Below are positions 1 through 13,676 of a DNA stretch of 64,000 bases, one piece after another. Numbering within the stretch: position 1 is the first letter of the stretch; every line of letters starts with the position of its first letter. Source of the DNA: Powellomyces hirtus (lineage: Eukaryota > Chytridiomycota > Chytridiomycetes > Spizellomycetales > Powellomycetaceae); contig JAHLKG010000019.1 of the NCBI GenBank assembly GCA_025526995.1, positions 372,001 to 436,000 of the forward strand. The letters run 5' to 3'. A program made the translations under genes and the position numbers. The notes under the pieces are model-generated. The model saw only the letters and a program-made list of their open reading frames with translations, did not search any database and was not told the origin of the DNA.

Positions 1-2018
1 CCACGCCCCTGGTGGTCAAACAGCCCAAGATGCTGACCGGATCTTGCAGGAACGTGGAAAACTCGCCAACAATCCATGCCGCAGCCCACAGCACACTCGT
101 GTTGTTCTTCTCCTGCGTAGCAGAAAGCAACAAGGCCTCGTCGGCAAGGAGGGCCGCCATGGCATTCACCGCAAATTCGCGGACTTCCATGACGCGCACA
201 GCGACGTCGACCAGCTGCGCCGCAATCAAGTTCCCAACATCAACGCCCTTGGCGCGGATCAAATCCACCAGGACTGTGATGTACCACTCAAAATTAGTCA
301 CGTTCGCATACGTGTCCTTGGAGCAGATGCTAATGATACGTGTAATGACCTGCGTGCGGTCATTCGAGTCCAGAACAGGGTTGAGGGACGGCGGCGGGTA
401 GGAAGAAGGCAAAGATTTGTCCTTTTCTGGTGGTATGACTTGCTTTATCAGTTTACGCGTGATTTGAACCAGGTTCGTCGGGGTGACCATGCCAGTCACA
501 ATGTCCAAAGCGCGCATCCGGATGCTGACATCTGCATCATCCAAGCAATTCAAGATGGTGTCGCGGTGTTCCACCACCGCTTTGGGTCGAACTGCTAGGA
601 GCTTGGATAACGCGTACAAGCCAAGGTATTTCACTGCAGAGAAAGGAATGATGAGAAACTCCTCAGTTCATGATTCGCGAACACACGATTCTAAACTCAC
701 AGTTCTGATCTGGTTCTGCAATAAAGATCTTCAATTTGCTGGTACAAAGCCTCGCTAGCGCCTCATCCTGTGCCTCATTCTCCCCACCGACTGTTTCCGG
801 CCCGATCATGCCGCCAACGATGACCGTGTGGATGCATTCGTAGAGAAGCGACATGGCGGACGTGGATTGAATGAGGTTTGTGATTTGGGGGACGAGCTTT
901 TTGGTCAAGCGCGGTTCCAGCGGGGTGAGGGATGCAAACTGTAGTAAGAAAACAACGGAACAGTGAGAATCCAGTCATCGTGTATATAGAAGGGAAAGGG
1001 CAAGGCTTACAAGTTTGATGATCTTAATCAGCATCCAGTTATTCGTCGAGTTCGTCAACAGACCATACAGATGGGGCGCCAAAGGAAGATAGCTCTTCGG
1101 GTTTCGTCTTGCCAATTCGCAAATGACGTTGACGACGGCCGAGACGACCGCCGGCTCCGGATCATCTAGTTTCTCCTTCAATCGCGGGAACGCCAGACGT
1201 AGGGCTTCTGGGTACTTGAGGAACACGCGGTAGAGGACCAAGATGACGCGTTTGCGGATGTAGGGGCGCGAATGGTTCATCATGGCGATCAGGTCGCTGG
1301 TGAGATCCCGTCCGAGATCTGGAGTCACGATCATGGCGAGACCGTGCAGCGCGAGAGCCGTTTCATTGTGGTTGTTGGACGAAAGATCCTGAGATTCAAA
1401 GTTTGCGCATCAATTCATATGCAGCTCCGTCCACCTTTTTCTCTTCGCCATTCATAACTCGATAATGTGTACACACCTTTTTGATCAGATTCGTACACAG
1501 CATCAACACATCCGTGTCCTGCTTGAACGAGACGGCCGCTGCCTGGTATCCAATCCGTTTGTACTGAAGTTTCGGCGACGACATGACCTCAATGACGTGG
1601 AAGGACGCCCATGCCATGTCATATCCGTGCATGTGTAGCTAACATGCATGAACAAATACCACATTCCACGGGACGTCAGAGGATGGTTCTACCACGAGCA
1701 CTCAGGCCTGACAGCACTTACGTATATCAGTTTCCGCACAGCGCCGGCCTTGACGTCCGGGTCATTTTTGCGCACCTCGTTGCGTATCTCGTCCAGACAT
1801 GTCGCGATGTACTTTTCCTCGTTCTTCTTGTTGGCTCGGATTCCGCGAATCAGGTCTGTCAGCGTCTGGGTACATGAGAGACGAGATCCGGTGAGAAACA
1901 AGTCAACAGGCCGCCACGCCTCTCGACGTCTCATGGAGAGCGTCATCCCACAGTGATCGTGTTGTGGTGACGGTTGGATGACACTCATATATGCTAGACA
2001 ATCTACCTTTTCAAACAT
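1..2018 (-). CDS. APL5: AP-3 adaptor complex subunit delta (partial, 3' end cut by window)
   Basis: Large subunit of the AP-3 coat that sorts cargo from Golgi/endosome to vacuole. Visible exons, read on the minus strand: 2018-2007, 1865-1722, 1638-1477, 1388-1011, 938-701 and 633 to beyond position 1, about 522 codons. The N-terminus MFEK-TLTDLIRGIR, the stretch GYDMAWASFHVIEVMSS, then TSAMSLLYECIHTVI and DQNLKYLGLYALSKLL are hallmark adaptin-N solenoid segments of the delta subunit. The first coding exon is only 12 nt; removing the introns restores the family sequence exactly across each junction, including a split Leu codon at 701/633. The C-terminal half (hinge and ear) lies outside the window. 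Divergent from chorismate mutase with 417 bp between starts. Confidence 0.95.
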
Positions 2019-2435
2019 GACGCCCTCTTCTTCGTTTTTTAGGGGTTGTAAACTATGGTGAAGTGCCGAACTTCGTCAATGTTCTGGTGTGTTATTGCAA
2101 GGGTTCACTCCACGGTAGTCGCTATCTCGTCCGGGCAATGCGCAACAAGATTATCACTCTGCTATCGTTTCTGTGCGCGGATCAGGATACCGCGCAGTGT
2201 AGGAAGAAAATAGGATCAGACTCCTGCATGCGTTCTCTCTCTTTTCGTTTGGAGATTTCCACCAAGGTTGTTTGCAGAACGAACAAAGTTGTCAGTCACC
2301 AATTGATGATGACATGCTCCTGCGCCGCGCCCTCCGGCATGGAAGGTCAAATCGCGCCTGTCAATTTCCATCTGATCCGGCCGGTCTTTTCACCTCTCCC
2401 GCGCTCTGCATTGCCTGTCCGTCGTAAGAACATAC
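2019..2435. promoter_or_regulatory. Divergent intergenic promoter region, AP-3 delta / chorismate mutase
   Basis: 417 bp lie between the two divergent start codons. No ORF here looks coding. It must carry both promoters and 5' leaders. I see no clear TATA element or strong repeat. Confidence 0.5.
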
Positions 2436-3525
2436 ATGGACTTTCTGAAAACGACTCTCTCCCTGGACACGATCCGTCGGGAACTTGTCAGACTCGAAGA
2501 TAGTATCATCTTTGGTATGTCACATAGAGGGCAGAACTCCGACCACGTCTTTTGTTTCGTAGCAAGTGAAGGAACAGTTCTGCTAACCTTTCCTTGTGCA
2601 AAAACAGCTCTGATTGAACGAGCGCAGTTTGCCCAAAACAGCAATGTCTACTCAAAGGAGTACTTCCAGGGCAACGGGACCGGCTTTGAGGGCTCCTTTC
2701 TTGAATATTTTTTGCACGAGATAGAATGCGTTCATGGTACATCCCCTCACCCCACAACCGCTTCTCTTCCGCATTCCACCCCATAATGACCTTTCTCTCT
2801 CTCTTTTGTATAGCCAAAGTGCGGCGATACACCAGTCCCGATGAGTATCCGTTCACTCAAAACCTCCCATCCCCCATCTTGCCCGCACTGCAGTTCCCGC
2901 CGCTTCTGGTTTCGAATAGCATCAACGTGAATCCCCAGTTGATGGATATCTACCTGCACAACATTGTCCCCATCATCTGCCAGAAGGGCGACGACTCGAA
3001 TTACGGATCGGCGGCGACAAAGGATGTGGATGCGCTTCAGTGCTTGTCGAGAAGGATACATTATGGTGAGTGGAGTGCGGTGTGATGCTCAGATGCCGCA
3101 ACTTATGAAGGGCAACAAGGCGCTCTATCCCCGCAAGCAGTCTTTTCGTTTCGGGTTCTAACCAGCGTGCTGATTTGGCACTCATCACAACAGGCAAATT
3201 CGTAGCCGAAGCCAAATTCAACGATCCCAAAGAACACGATCTCTACGTATCCCTCATCAAAGCGCAAGACCGAGACGGCATCATGGAGCTCCTCACCAAC
3301 CGCGCAGTCGAAGAGCGGCTCCTGCTCCGTCTCCGCCGCAAAGCCCTCGTGTACGGCCAAGAAATCGAAGCCGACGACAAAGCACCTGCATCATCCTCCC
3401 ATCTGCGCATCGAACTCGACGTGGTTGCAAATATGTACGAAAAGTTTGTCATTCCACTCACAAAGGAGGTCGAGGTCGAGTACCTGCTGAGAAGGTTGGA
3501 CCATGTGCCATCAGGACCGAAATGA
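2436..3525 (+). CDS. ARO7: Chorismate mutase (eukaryotic AroQ type)
   Basis: Converts chorismate to prephenate, the branch point to Phe and Tyr. Exons 2436-2514, 2608-2736, 2814-3065, 3194-3525 give 263 aa, close to the usual ~256-265 aa. The start MDFLKTTLSLDTIRREL and the segment LVRLEDSIIF-ALIERAQF match the family N-terminus. RRIHYGKFVAEAKF carries the catalytic Arg and Lys of the active site (yeast Arg157/Lys168 equivalents). The C-terminal helix has EVEVEYLLRRL. All introns are GT-AG and phase 1. Fungal forms are all-helical dimers activated by Trp and inhibited by Tyr; I infer the same here but did not check the allosteric residues. Ends convergently with the F-box/ankyrin gene. Confidence 0.96.
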
Positions 3526-3593
3526 GACCCGCACCCATCCAGCCAACCACCTCTCTCACCCTCAGCGCAAAATTCTACTATATATAACTTTCA

Positions 3594-3606
3594 CCCCCCC
3601 CCCCCC
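3594..3606 (+). repeat. C13 homopolymer in chorismate mutase 3' flank
   Basis: An uninterrupted run of 13 C residues, 68 nt after the chorismate mutase stop and followed by a second shorter C run. It lies in the 315 bp convergent gap before the F-box/ankyrin gene. Confidence 0.9.
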
Positions 3607-3840
3607 TCTACCCCCCTCAAAGCTTATCAAATCATTTTCTAATCCCAATAATAGTAATCATGCACAGAATGTACGCCCTTTCACAGGGATTGATTATTGG
3701 ATATGTACAGAAAAAATACAAGTAGGAAGCTAGAATCGCCGCAACGATCGCAGAGGTAAGAACAAGACAGAACTGCTCGTGATCGAGTTGCGTAAACCGT
3801 TCGGTGTACCTAATCACGGCACAGACGACCCTTGGAACCA

Positions 3841-5842
3841 TCACCGACTCCGTTTCTTGGATGCGGATTTCTTCCGTGCTGCTGGCGCGCTTTGAGTGGG
3901 ATCGGTAGTGCTTCTGATGGTGCTTTTTTTGGTAGTGCTTTTAGTAGTGCTCTTGGTGGAAGCCTTTGGTGGCGTTAACTTATCCTTGCGTTTATATCCA
4001 ATCCGCATCGCCACCAGCGATTCATCCGACAAGGCCTCGAAAGCTTTGCAGGACTTTCTCCGAGCTGTCGCAAGATCAGCCTGCTGCTCAAGGAGGAATC
4101 GAATGATACGTTTGTCTGGAGTAGGAGATTCGGCGGCAGCCGCCAGGGCTCTCGTCCCGCCGAAAGAATCTACACGAGCACCGGCATCAACGAGCAGCCG
4201 GAGGAGCCGCAGGCGCTTTTCCGAGACCTGCTGCTTGAGCGACCTGTTTGAGTCCCACTGGTAGAGGTAGTATTCGTCACATTTGACAGCGGCATAGAGG
4301 GCGTAGCTTTCCTGCCAGCAGACGTCGGCTTCCCATTCGATGAGAAGTTTAGCGACTTCGTATCTACCAATGGCGATGGCCCGTACGAGGGGTAGACCGT
4401 AAACATCGCGGGTGCAGCGATCGAAATGGTGTTCTTCCCACACCATTCGCGTGCGTTCTGTGCCGTTGACGTAGGCCCCGGCTTCCAAGAGAACCCGCAC
4501 CATCTCCACGTTTCCATACCCGGCAGCTTTGCGCAGTGGAAGATTGTGCATGTGGGTAGGATCCGCACCGTACTGCAGGAGAATGCGCGCATTCTCCGTG
4601 CATCCGTATTCTACGGCCGAGCTCAGCGCCATCGAGACCTTGTTAAGACCAATTCCTGCTTCCAGGAACATCCTCACTGCAACGCCAGTGGCTTCATTCG
4701 TGCAGGATAATAAAGCGTTGTCCAACGTCTCGCGGGACTCGACATGGGCTAACAGGTAGTCAAATATGTCTTGGCAGCGGGATCTGGCAGAGGCTATCAG
4801 CGCCCCCGGCGTGACGGCGGCATTGTACTCCAGCAGGACCTGGACATTCTCCAGATTACCATTGAAGGAGGCGGCAGACAGCGCGGTGCAAGCGGGCATG
4901 TCTGTATCATTGGGATTTGCTCCGAGCGACAACAGCAATCGCAGAATCTGTGTATTTGGACCGTCCGCCGCAAAGACAAGTAGTCCAGGCTCTTCTCTGA
5001 CCAAGCCGGGCCCTCCGACCTCCAGAACCCTTTCCACTATCGCCAAATGGCCACCTTCCACAGCTGCAAAGAGTGTGGCACCAATGTTGTCGGCAAAGTT
5101 GGTCGGCTTCAGGTCCAAAAGGGTGTCTAGCAGTCTCAGCTGGCCTCCCTCTGCAACCTCGTCAATATACTGGAAGGAGTGAGACTAGGAAAAGCGATTC
5201 AACCATCACTGTAGCCCATCCACATACCTCCCAGAGAGCGTCCGATATCTCCCCCCGGTCAAGCGCCGCAGAGATATCCTTTTTCGTGTAAGACAGAAGC
5301 ATTTCGGCGGCCTGATAGTGTCCTGCCATGATGGCGCGCTCCAATATCGAAAGCATTTCAACGAGTATAACCTTGCTTTCAAAGTTATCAAAATCGGGAC
5401 CCAGAGTCCCAAGGAGACGACTGATGCTAGCCTGTTCCATGTACATTTTCCCCAAAGCCACAAACGCAATCTGCTGGACGTTCTGAGGCGGCACCGAGCA
5501 GTTGTGTCCCACGTCGCTCCAGTTGGAATGGGTAGTCAGGGCCCACCGTAGAGGGTTCCCTGTCCCGATCAGTTCTCTGGCGTAACAATTTCCCAGCACT
5601 CGGTCATTGATGTAAGACTTGAGGCTTTTGCAGACCCGCTGCAGCTGGGCGGCGTACTGCCACGGCAGGAACGTTATAACATGGTGAAGGATTTCGGGAG
5701 GAAGGTGGACGTTGACGACCGTCAGCTCCGGTGGTTCAATTTTGACTGCGGGCTCCTCGTCGGTTGCTTCGCGGATGGCCTCCTTAAGGACCCTGCACCT
5801 CTTTGTGTGAGAGCGCAGCTGCATGTTGTGTTTGTTTTGCAA
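3841..5842 (-). CDS. F-box protein with ankyrin repeats
   Basis: Exons 5842-5228 and 5169-3841 join in phase 0 to 647 aa. An F-box lies at about residues 47-80 (LPPEILHHVITFLPW, then a conserved CKSLK), after an acidic linker. Exon 2 is a run of ankyrin-type repeats (motifs such as GNLENVQVLLEYNAAV, GNVEMVRVLLEAGAYVNG, GRYEVAKLLIEWEADV) to about residue 570. The C-terminus is a basic Ser/Thr-Lys tail (KSTTKSTTKKST and a final KKSASKKRSR) that resembles a nuclear localisation signal. F-box proteins with ankyrin repeats usually recruit substrates to SCF ubiquitin ligases; the substrate cannot be told. An alternative Met lies at 5824. I know of no specific ortholog. Confidence 0.87.
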
Positions 5843-6582
5843 CAGCCTGGTTGACGGCTCTTTGTTTGACTGGGTTGTGTAGTATGGGAGATTCGATTGT
5901 TCTTCAAGGTCAGGTACAAAAAGTGTGGGAACGTCCAGAGTTTATGTAACGGTTAATCGAACACGGCGCCACGGGGACGGGGACGCGTCTCCGTACGTTC
6001 CGCAGCATAAGGACAACGTGAAATGTCTGCAATAGGCCATGTCGCTCGGGTCGCGTGATGGAACCCGGCAAGCATGGAATGCGTTCAGCAGCGAACTTGA
6101 GATACTTTCATTTGTTGCCGTCTCTGGCGTTGGGTCCTTTACCGCGGTATTACCGACGAAGCACAGTTCGTACTCTTGGCCATTTGATTGCTCTGACAGT
6201 CTCTTTCCGGGTTTCTCTTGACCTTCCCACTTGCAATGGGCACACTACATGACAGCTGTGCATAGGAGCATATACAGCCTCATAGTTGCGAGTAGTCTCA
6301 TTGTTTATACTCGCAATTCTGAGATTTTCTAGGTGTCCGTCCGTGGGTCACCTCCAGGAAAATCTGACGTTCTGCTGCAGCTTGGGCACGATCTTGCACA
6401 GTAGACTCTGCGCAGATGGGACTATCGCAAGAGTAGGAATGTGATCTGTGCAAGGACGTTTTCCTGAAGGGGTGACCAAAACATTCCAGCGATTGCACAT
6501 ATATCTACAGGCAAATTCCCCAAATTGAAGCAGCTCGGAAAGAAGTACTGCATATAGGAGGGGCACCTGAGTGAATCTGAGA

Positions 6583-6600
6583 CACGTGGAATGTCACGTG
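6583..6600. promoter_or_regulatory. Paired CACGTG E-boxes
   Basis: Two perfect CACGTG palindromes begin 12 nt apart (6583 and 6595); the second is within GTCACGTGA, the form bound by Cbf1-type bHLH factors in fungi. About 1.1 kb upstream of the glycogen synthase start. The function is inferred from motif identity only. Confidence 0.45.
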
Positions 6601-7156
6601 AGCGTGGCGTGGCTGTGCAGTGCAATTAAAGTTGAGCTTTCTCTCAGCCTCAATGGAACGTCATCAACAATGAGATTGAGTGAAGGTTTGGGTCTCGTGG
6701 TCCATGGCGGACGCCTCAAGACGCCATGGACTCTATACCGAAGGATGCATGCAGCGGTTCCCATATATGGCTATTCTGTTTCTCAATGACGCTGAGAGGA
6801 TGCCTCCTGAACATAAACAGCCAGTGTTCGTCGCTGCAACGAAGGATTGACAGCTTTTGCTTGATGGAGTGCGATGCACCCAGCAATGGTAGGTTCAGAT
6901 CAGTGTCACCACTACACCGTGGCTAGTTGATGATCCGAGTCAGTGAGGCCCGGTGGCCCGTTTCCCGTATACGGAAACTAAGACGCGTATTGATGGGCGA
7001 GTGTTCCCCCACGGCCGTCCGTAGAAAGGGCGCCGCGCGTATCCCAACCTTTCTTGATGCATCCAGCAACAACAATCATCAATCAGCTCGTCATCCATCA
7101 TCATCGATACCAGCCGACTTGCCCGCCACGCCGCGCACTGGATGACATCACCCCTC

Positions 7157-7192
7157 ACTCACTATAGACTCACTATAGACTGACTGACTGAC
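7157..7192 (+). repeat. Tandem 11-mer plus GACT microrepeat
   Basis: ACTCACTATAG occurs twice in tandem (7157-7167, 7168-7178), followed by an ACTG/GACT tetranucleotide run to 7192. It lies in the presumed glycogen synthase leader. Confidence 0.85.
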
Positions 7193-7692
7193 GATGCGCG
7201 AACAAAAACAGCGCAGTGTCCTCTTGCCCCCCTCCTTTACAGATACACCTGCACTGACTCTTGACTTTGCAATCCGATTTCGGAAACCCCTATTTGATTT
7301 GATTCCATTCACATCATCCAATCCCACAGGGTTCTTGTTTTTTTCTTTTCTTTTCGTCTGTGATTTCAACCCCTTCCTGCCGCAACAAACATACCCCCCC
7401 AATAGCATATAGGCTGGCTGCTGTTGGAACAGATCACTACATACCCCCGCCACACGCATATTTTGTAAGTACTTGCTCTTCTCCTGTAACACATGGTTTG
7501 GTGATGGCAAGATCGCCCCGTGTTGTGTTTTTGTTCCCCATCTCGACAAGATGGTGGCAAGATGGCGTGCCATTCACAACCCCTCAATTGATGAGTGAGA
7601 GACTGAAATTCTCCATAAAGAAGCTCACGGTTATTACCTCCATCCCCCTTTTTTTCATTGATGAAAAAGGTTGAAAAACGAATTGCGTCACG

Positions 7693-10343
7693 ATGAGCGA
7701 CACCAAAGTCGACATCTCCAAGCCCTTACTGTTTGAGATAGCGTGGGAAGTCGCAAACAAAGGTGAGTCGGTGTAATAAATCACCCTGCCAGCTGGCTCT
7801 TCACTTTGTTCCTGCTGTTTCTTTGTGTTGGGTCTGGAATCGTTTGTCGAAACTCACGGGTTTTGCTATCCCGCGGTTTCTTGCAATTTGACAAAAAACA
7901 GTTGGCGGCATCTACACTGTCATCAAATCAAAAGCCCCGGTAACATGCAACGAGTATGGTGAACGCTACTGTCTCATTGGGCCTCTGTCCTACAAGACGG
8001 CTCCCATGGAGGTGGAGGCCGTGACAAAGCCTCAGTCTGAGGCCATGAGGGTCACCCTCGAGAACTTGACTCAAAGGGGCATCAAGTTCCTCTACGGGCG
8101 CTGGTTGATCGAGGGAGCCCCATATGTGCTCTTGCTGGACGTTAGCAGCGCGTACCACCGCATGAACGAGTGGAAAAGCGATCTGTGGAACACGGCCGGA
8201 ATTCCCAGTCCACCCAACGATCGCGAAACCAACGAGGCTATTGTCTTTGGATACCTTGTGGCGTGGTTCTTGGGCGAGGTACGGCTGACACCAACTTTTT
8301 GTGGCTGTTGGCAAACGTTCGGGAAAACTAAACCAACATTTCTATAGTTTGTGCACCAGCAAGATCACCTCCCATCGCTGCCTGCGTCAGAGATTGATGA
8401 GCGCCATCCGGCCAACACCAAGCCCGCCATTATCGCTCACTTCCACGAATGGCTTGCAGGTGTAGCTCTTGTTCTGCTCCGCAAGCGGGCTTTGAACATT
8501 GCCACCATCTTCACCACGCACGCAACCCTGCTGGGTCGCTACCTCTGCGCTGGAGATGTTGATTTTTACAACAACCTTAAGTTCTTCGATGTTGATGCTG
8601 AAGCTGGACGAAGAGGAATTTATCACCGCTACTGCATTGAGCGCGCTGCTACTCATTGTGCAGATGTGTTCACCACCGTTAGTCACATCACTGCGTATGA
8701 GGCTGAATGGCTGCTGAAGCGAAAGCCAGGTAAGCCCAGATCCTCTCTGAACTATTATGATAATACTTAGTCCCTAATCGCATCGATATATCTAGATGGT
8801 GTCACTCCCAACGGATTAAACGTGGTCAAGTTCAGCGCACTCCATGAGTTCCAGAACCTCCACGCGAAGGCCAAGGAGAAGATTCACGAATTCACCCGCG
8901 GCCACTTTTACGGATACAATGATTTTGACCTGGACAATACCCTGTACTTCTTCACTGCCGGACGATATGAGTTCCGAAACAAAGGTGTCGACATGTTCAT
9001 TGAATCCATGGCCCGTCTGAATGCGCAGTTGAAACATATCAACTCGCCCATCACCGTTGTTGCTTTCATTATCATGCCGGCCAGCACCCACAGCTTCACA
9101 GTTGATGCGCTGAAGGGGCAGGCTGTCATGAAGCAGCTGAAAGAATCCGTGGCGGAGATCCAGCACTCTATCGGAAACCGCATTTTCGACAATGCAGCGA
9201 GGTAAGGTGTCTGACCGCCAACAAATGTATATTTGACGTTTCCATTGACGAGCTGTCTGTACTATGTAGAGGAAAGATCCCCGATTCCACGCAGCTTGTG
9301 TCAGACCAGGACTTTGTGCTTCTGAAACGACGCATCTTTGCCCTGAAGCGTGATTCGCTTCCGCCCGTGGTGACCCATAACATGGCCGATGATGCTGCGG
9401 ACCCGATTTTGACCCAGATCCGGAAAGTCAAGCTATTCAACGCACCCGAGGATCGCGTGAAGATGATCTTCCACCCCGAGTTCTTGAGCTCCAACAACCC
9501 TTTGCTGGGAATGGACTACGAAGAATTCCTGCGTGGATGCCACTTGGGTGTTTTCCCTAGTTACTATGAGCCATGGTAAGTCAGAAGCACAACCCGCAAG
9601 TATAAAATACGCCGAGTTGCTTACGTTGTATGGTTTGTTTCAGGGGTTACACGCCCGCTGAGTGCACGGTCATGGGAGTACCGTCCATCACCACCAACTT
9701 GTCTGGATTCGGATGCTTCATGGACGAGATGATCTCACATCCTCCGGATTACGGAATCTACATTGTAGACCGTCGTCTCAAGTCGGTCGAAGAGTCGTGT
9801 CAGCAGCTGGCCGACTGCATGATGGAGTTCTGCCAAAAGTCACGACGACAACGTATCAACCAGCGTAACCGGACGGAACGTCTCAGCGACCTTCTCGACT
9901 GGAAGCGCATGGGTCTCGAGTACGTCAAGGCCCGTTGGGTGGCCATTCGCCGCAAGTGGCCCGAGACAGTGGCTCTCCACGAGAATCGCCAGGACGACTC
10001 TGATGAGTACGGTGCCGCTGGAGAACTCCAGTACGGTTACGAGTCCGACGCTGCGTCGGGACTGCAGCGTGATGATCTGACCAACCTCAAGTATCACCAG
10101 AAGGTGCCGCGACCGCAGTCTGCCCCCGGCAGCCCGCGTATTCGCGAACACTTCGCGGACGACGAGGATGGCACCGCGGGACTCTTTGAAGGACGAGACG
10201 GCGAGCGATTAGACGCTGCGGATCTTATCGAGGGCCTGAAGGCACTTGGTGTAAAGGGAACTAGCGAAAGCTACATTCCTCCACCCGGTGAACGCGCCTC
10301 TAGCAACGAGGAGCTGAACGCCAATGATCATGGCAGCAAGTAG
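7693..10343 (+). CDS. GSY1: Glycogen synthase (GT3 family)
   Basis: Transfers glucose from UDP-glucose to growing glycogen in the cytosol. Exons 7693-7762, 7902-8278, 8348-8729, 8796-9201, 9270-9575, 9644-10343 encode 746 aa. The N-terminal [11 protein letters not shown] is the UDP-glucose loop. E512 and E520 in SYYEPWGYTPAE form the E-x7-E catalytic motif. The segment [14 protein letters not shown] (about 580-593) is the arginine cluster that senses glucose-6-phosphate. The Ser-rich tail contains [10 protein letters not shown], like the C-terminal phosphorylation sites of animal and yeast enzymes, so inhibition by phosphorylation is likely. The GT3 type, rather than the bacterial GT5 type, confirms a fungal or animal origin. 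The start ATG follows a T-rich leader. Confidence 0.97.
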
Positions 10344-10996
10344 GAGGATAAAACACCCAAAAGCGCCAGTTGCAGCTTCCGCGAATGATGGGTTAGGTCG
10401 CAAGCTTTTCGTTTATGTGTTTTCCCGTTTTTCTGGAAGGCATATTTTTCTTTATCGCATCAATCAAAATCCTTTTTCTATTGTTTTTGAATATCGTAGC
10501 AGTCGTATACCTGTCTGCGTGAGCCTGACGCGAGGGCTGACGAGCACGTTTTCGTGGCTTTTGGAGCGTGCTTTTTGCGGGGGATAACAGATGCCGCACT
10601 CGCCGAACCAACGGAAATGAGGTCATTTCACTTCTTAAGACCACATATTTCTATCAATCATAAAGCAACCACCGCCACATCGTTGATACAACAACATGCA
10701 TCGGGCTTGCAATTGAGATGAGATCACTTCACATGTCTTGTCTGCTTTACCCAAGCGCACGTCTGTCCACCACATAGGAGCCCTTCACTCAACCACAAGA
10801 CAGAAAGACTAGCGTAGTGCAAGTTTCATTGGATATATTTAAGAAAGAAAGAGATAAAACACACAAGCACACAACACAGAACGAGAGTGTCAGGATGGCG
10901 TGGTCCGCAATTCGCAGAGTCTGCTATGTTTAAAAGGGAATGTGATGTAAAGAGGGGATGGGGGGGAGATGTGGCTACTCAAGTGGTGTTTTTTTT
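10344..10996. other. Convergent 3' spacer, glycogen synthase / HPPD
   Basis: 653 bp between the two stop codons, holding both 3' UTRs. Short ORFs here lack any protein-like pattern. I saw no RNA gene or repeat. Confidence 0.6.
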
Positions 10997-12349
<1,353 letters not shown>

Positions 12350-12637
12350 TTAAGACGAGGCGGCGCGGCTGAATCGAGGTGTGATATTTACGTCGTGTGG
12401 TTTTTTATTTTTTTTTTAGGTGGTACTCGGGAGGGGAACCCACTCGGTCAGAAAAGGTTGGTGTTGGTCATGGCCCATCATATGACAAAGGAGGGGATGT
12501 GTGACAGGTTCATGGATTGTACAGAAGCCAAGTGTTCGGGGACATTGCCAGTCAGGAAGTGTGAAAAAAAAAAGAACACTTGTCTTGTCTTCCGCGGATG
12601 TTGGATGTGTCTCGTGACCTGCGTGGTCTAGCATTCT

Positions 12638-12680
12638 CACGTGATTGAAACGTCACGAGATGTCACGGGGCATGACGTGA
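12638..12680. promoter_or_regulatory. Cluster of CACGTG and TGACG half-sites
   Basis: Within 43 bp are CACGTG (12638-12643), CGTCACG (12651-12657), TGTCACG (12661-12667) and TGACGTGA (12673-12680). These match bZIP (CRE/ATF) and bHLH binding half-sites. About 450-500 bp upstream of the HPPD ATG, and may serve HPPD or the kinase. Confidence 0.5.
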
Positions 12681-13204
12681 TTAGAAGAAGTAGTTGCTAG
12701 AAATGGGATCATCATTAATCAGAAAGTTGGGCGTTTCTGTGCGCTTTTGCGGCCCCTCTCGCGCCCATTAAAGAATAGTACAACTAGTAGGCTTTGTATC
12801 AGAATTGTTTTATTCCTTTTTCGTGTGTATTGAAAAGCTCATGTCTTGCCTGTAACTCGGCATCCATTCTAATACAACTAAACGCACGCGTAAGTCAACC
12901 TGCAAACCGGCCGCACGTACAGTACGTGTATCTCGAAACAGACTACGACAAAAGGAGCTTGCGGCATTCTCCATTACCCACACGTGCGTACGATAGACAG
13001 GAACAGAGTGGAGGGGAGAGATACAGCAACAACCTCCCGCTAGCTCCGTGGTGTTGAGCATTTCGCCAAAAGGACGCACTTGCATATACACGAGCAAACC
13101 ACCACTCCCACGACGAGATCTCCCGACTTGACACCTACACGGATACCCAACTAGGCATCAATTCAACCGACATAGCAGGAGGACTCCTTACAGCTATTGG
13201 CAAG

Positions 13205-13232
13205 CACACAAACACACACACACACACATACA
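13205..13232 (+). repeat. CA dinucleotide microsatellite
   Basis: Imperfect (CA)n run with one interrupting A and a TA near its end, in the spacer upstream of the DYRK kinase. Confidence 0.8.
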
Positions 13233-13676
13233 CGCGTCTTTTCATTGAACGTGGAGGGGTAGCACCACCACAGCTCTGTGTAACCATACCAGGGCTTGGC
13301 TTGTGTGTTGGCTGAAACTGAGCTTCGAGAGCCGCTTCAACGACTATTCAAACGGTTCATAACGTGAACTTTTGTGTGATCTTAGTCAAAGCATAGCTAT
13401 CCGGACAATCGCTCTTCCGTACTGCCGCTAGAAAAGTCTTCAAGAAGAGCCGTTTATACCGTCTGTCCACGGACATTCCCTAAGGCGCCTCTAGCGGTAC
13501 CAGCAGTCGCTCAACTCCAACCGTTCCCGGCTTTCCCATCACTCACTCGCTCTCAGCGGCAGCAATAACCTGGCTCTACCTCTTTTCCAAGAACCTTCCA
13601 TAGGTCTGGTTGGTAGCCCACCTTTCCTCATTCTTCCCTTTCCTTTCCCCTCTCGCTGTGCCTGAGCGTGTTTCAA

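Larger units (their letters stand above)
5843..7692. other. 1.85 kb intergenic region upstream of glycogen synthase
   Basis: No convincing coding region. It holds the F-box/ankyrin promoter at the left and the long, pyrimidine-rich leader region of glycogen synthase at the right. A pair of CACGTG boxes sits at 6583-6588 and 6595-6600, and a small tandem repeat at 7157-7192. The longest ORF here (7148-7573, minus) is antisense to the T-rich leader and has no protein-like features. Confidence 0.6.

Noticed and set aside
7148..7573. 141-codon minus-strand ORF upstream of glycogen synthase
   Set aside because: It lies over the pyrimidine-rich leader of the plus-strand gene and reads as Lys/Arg-rich text without structure.
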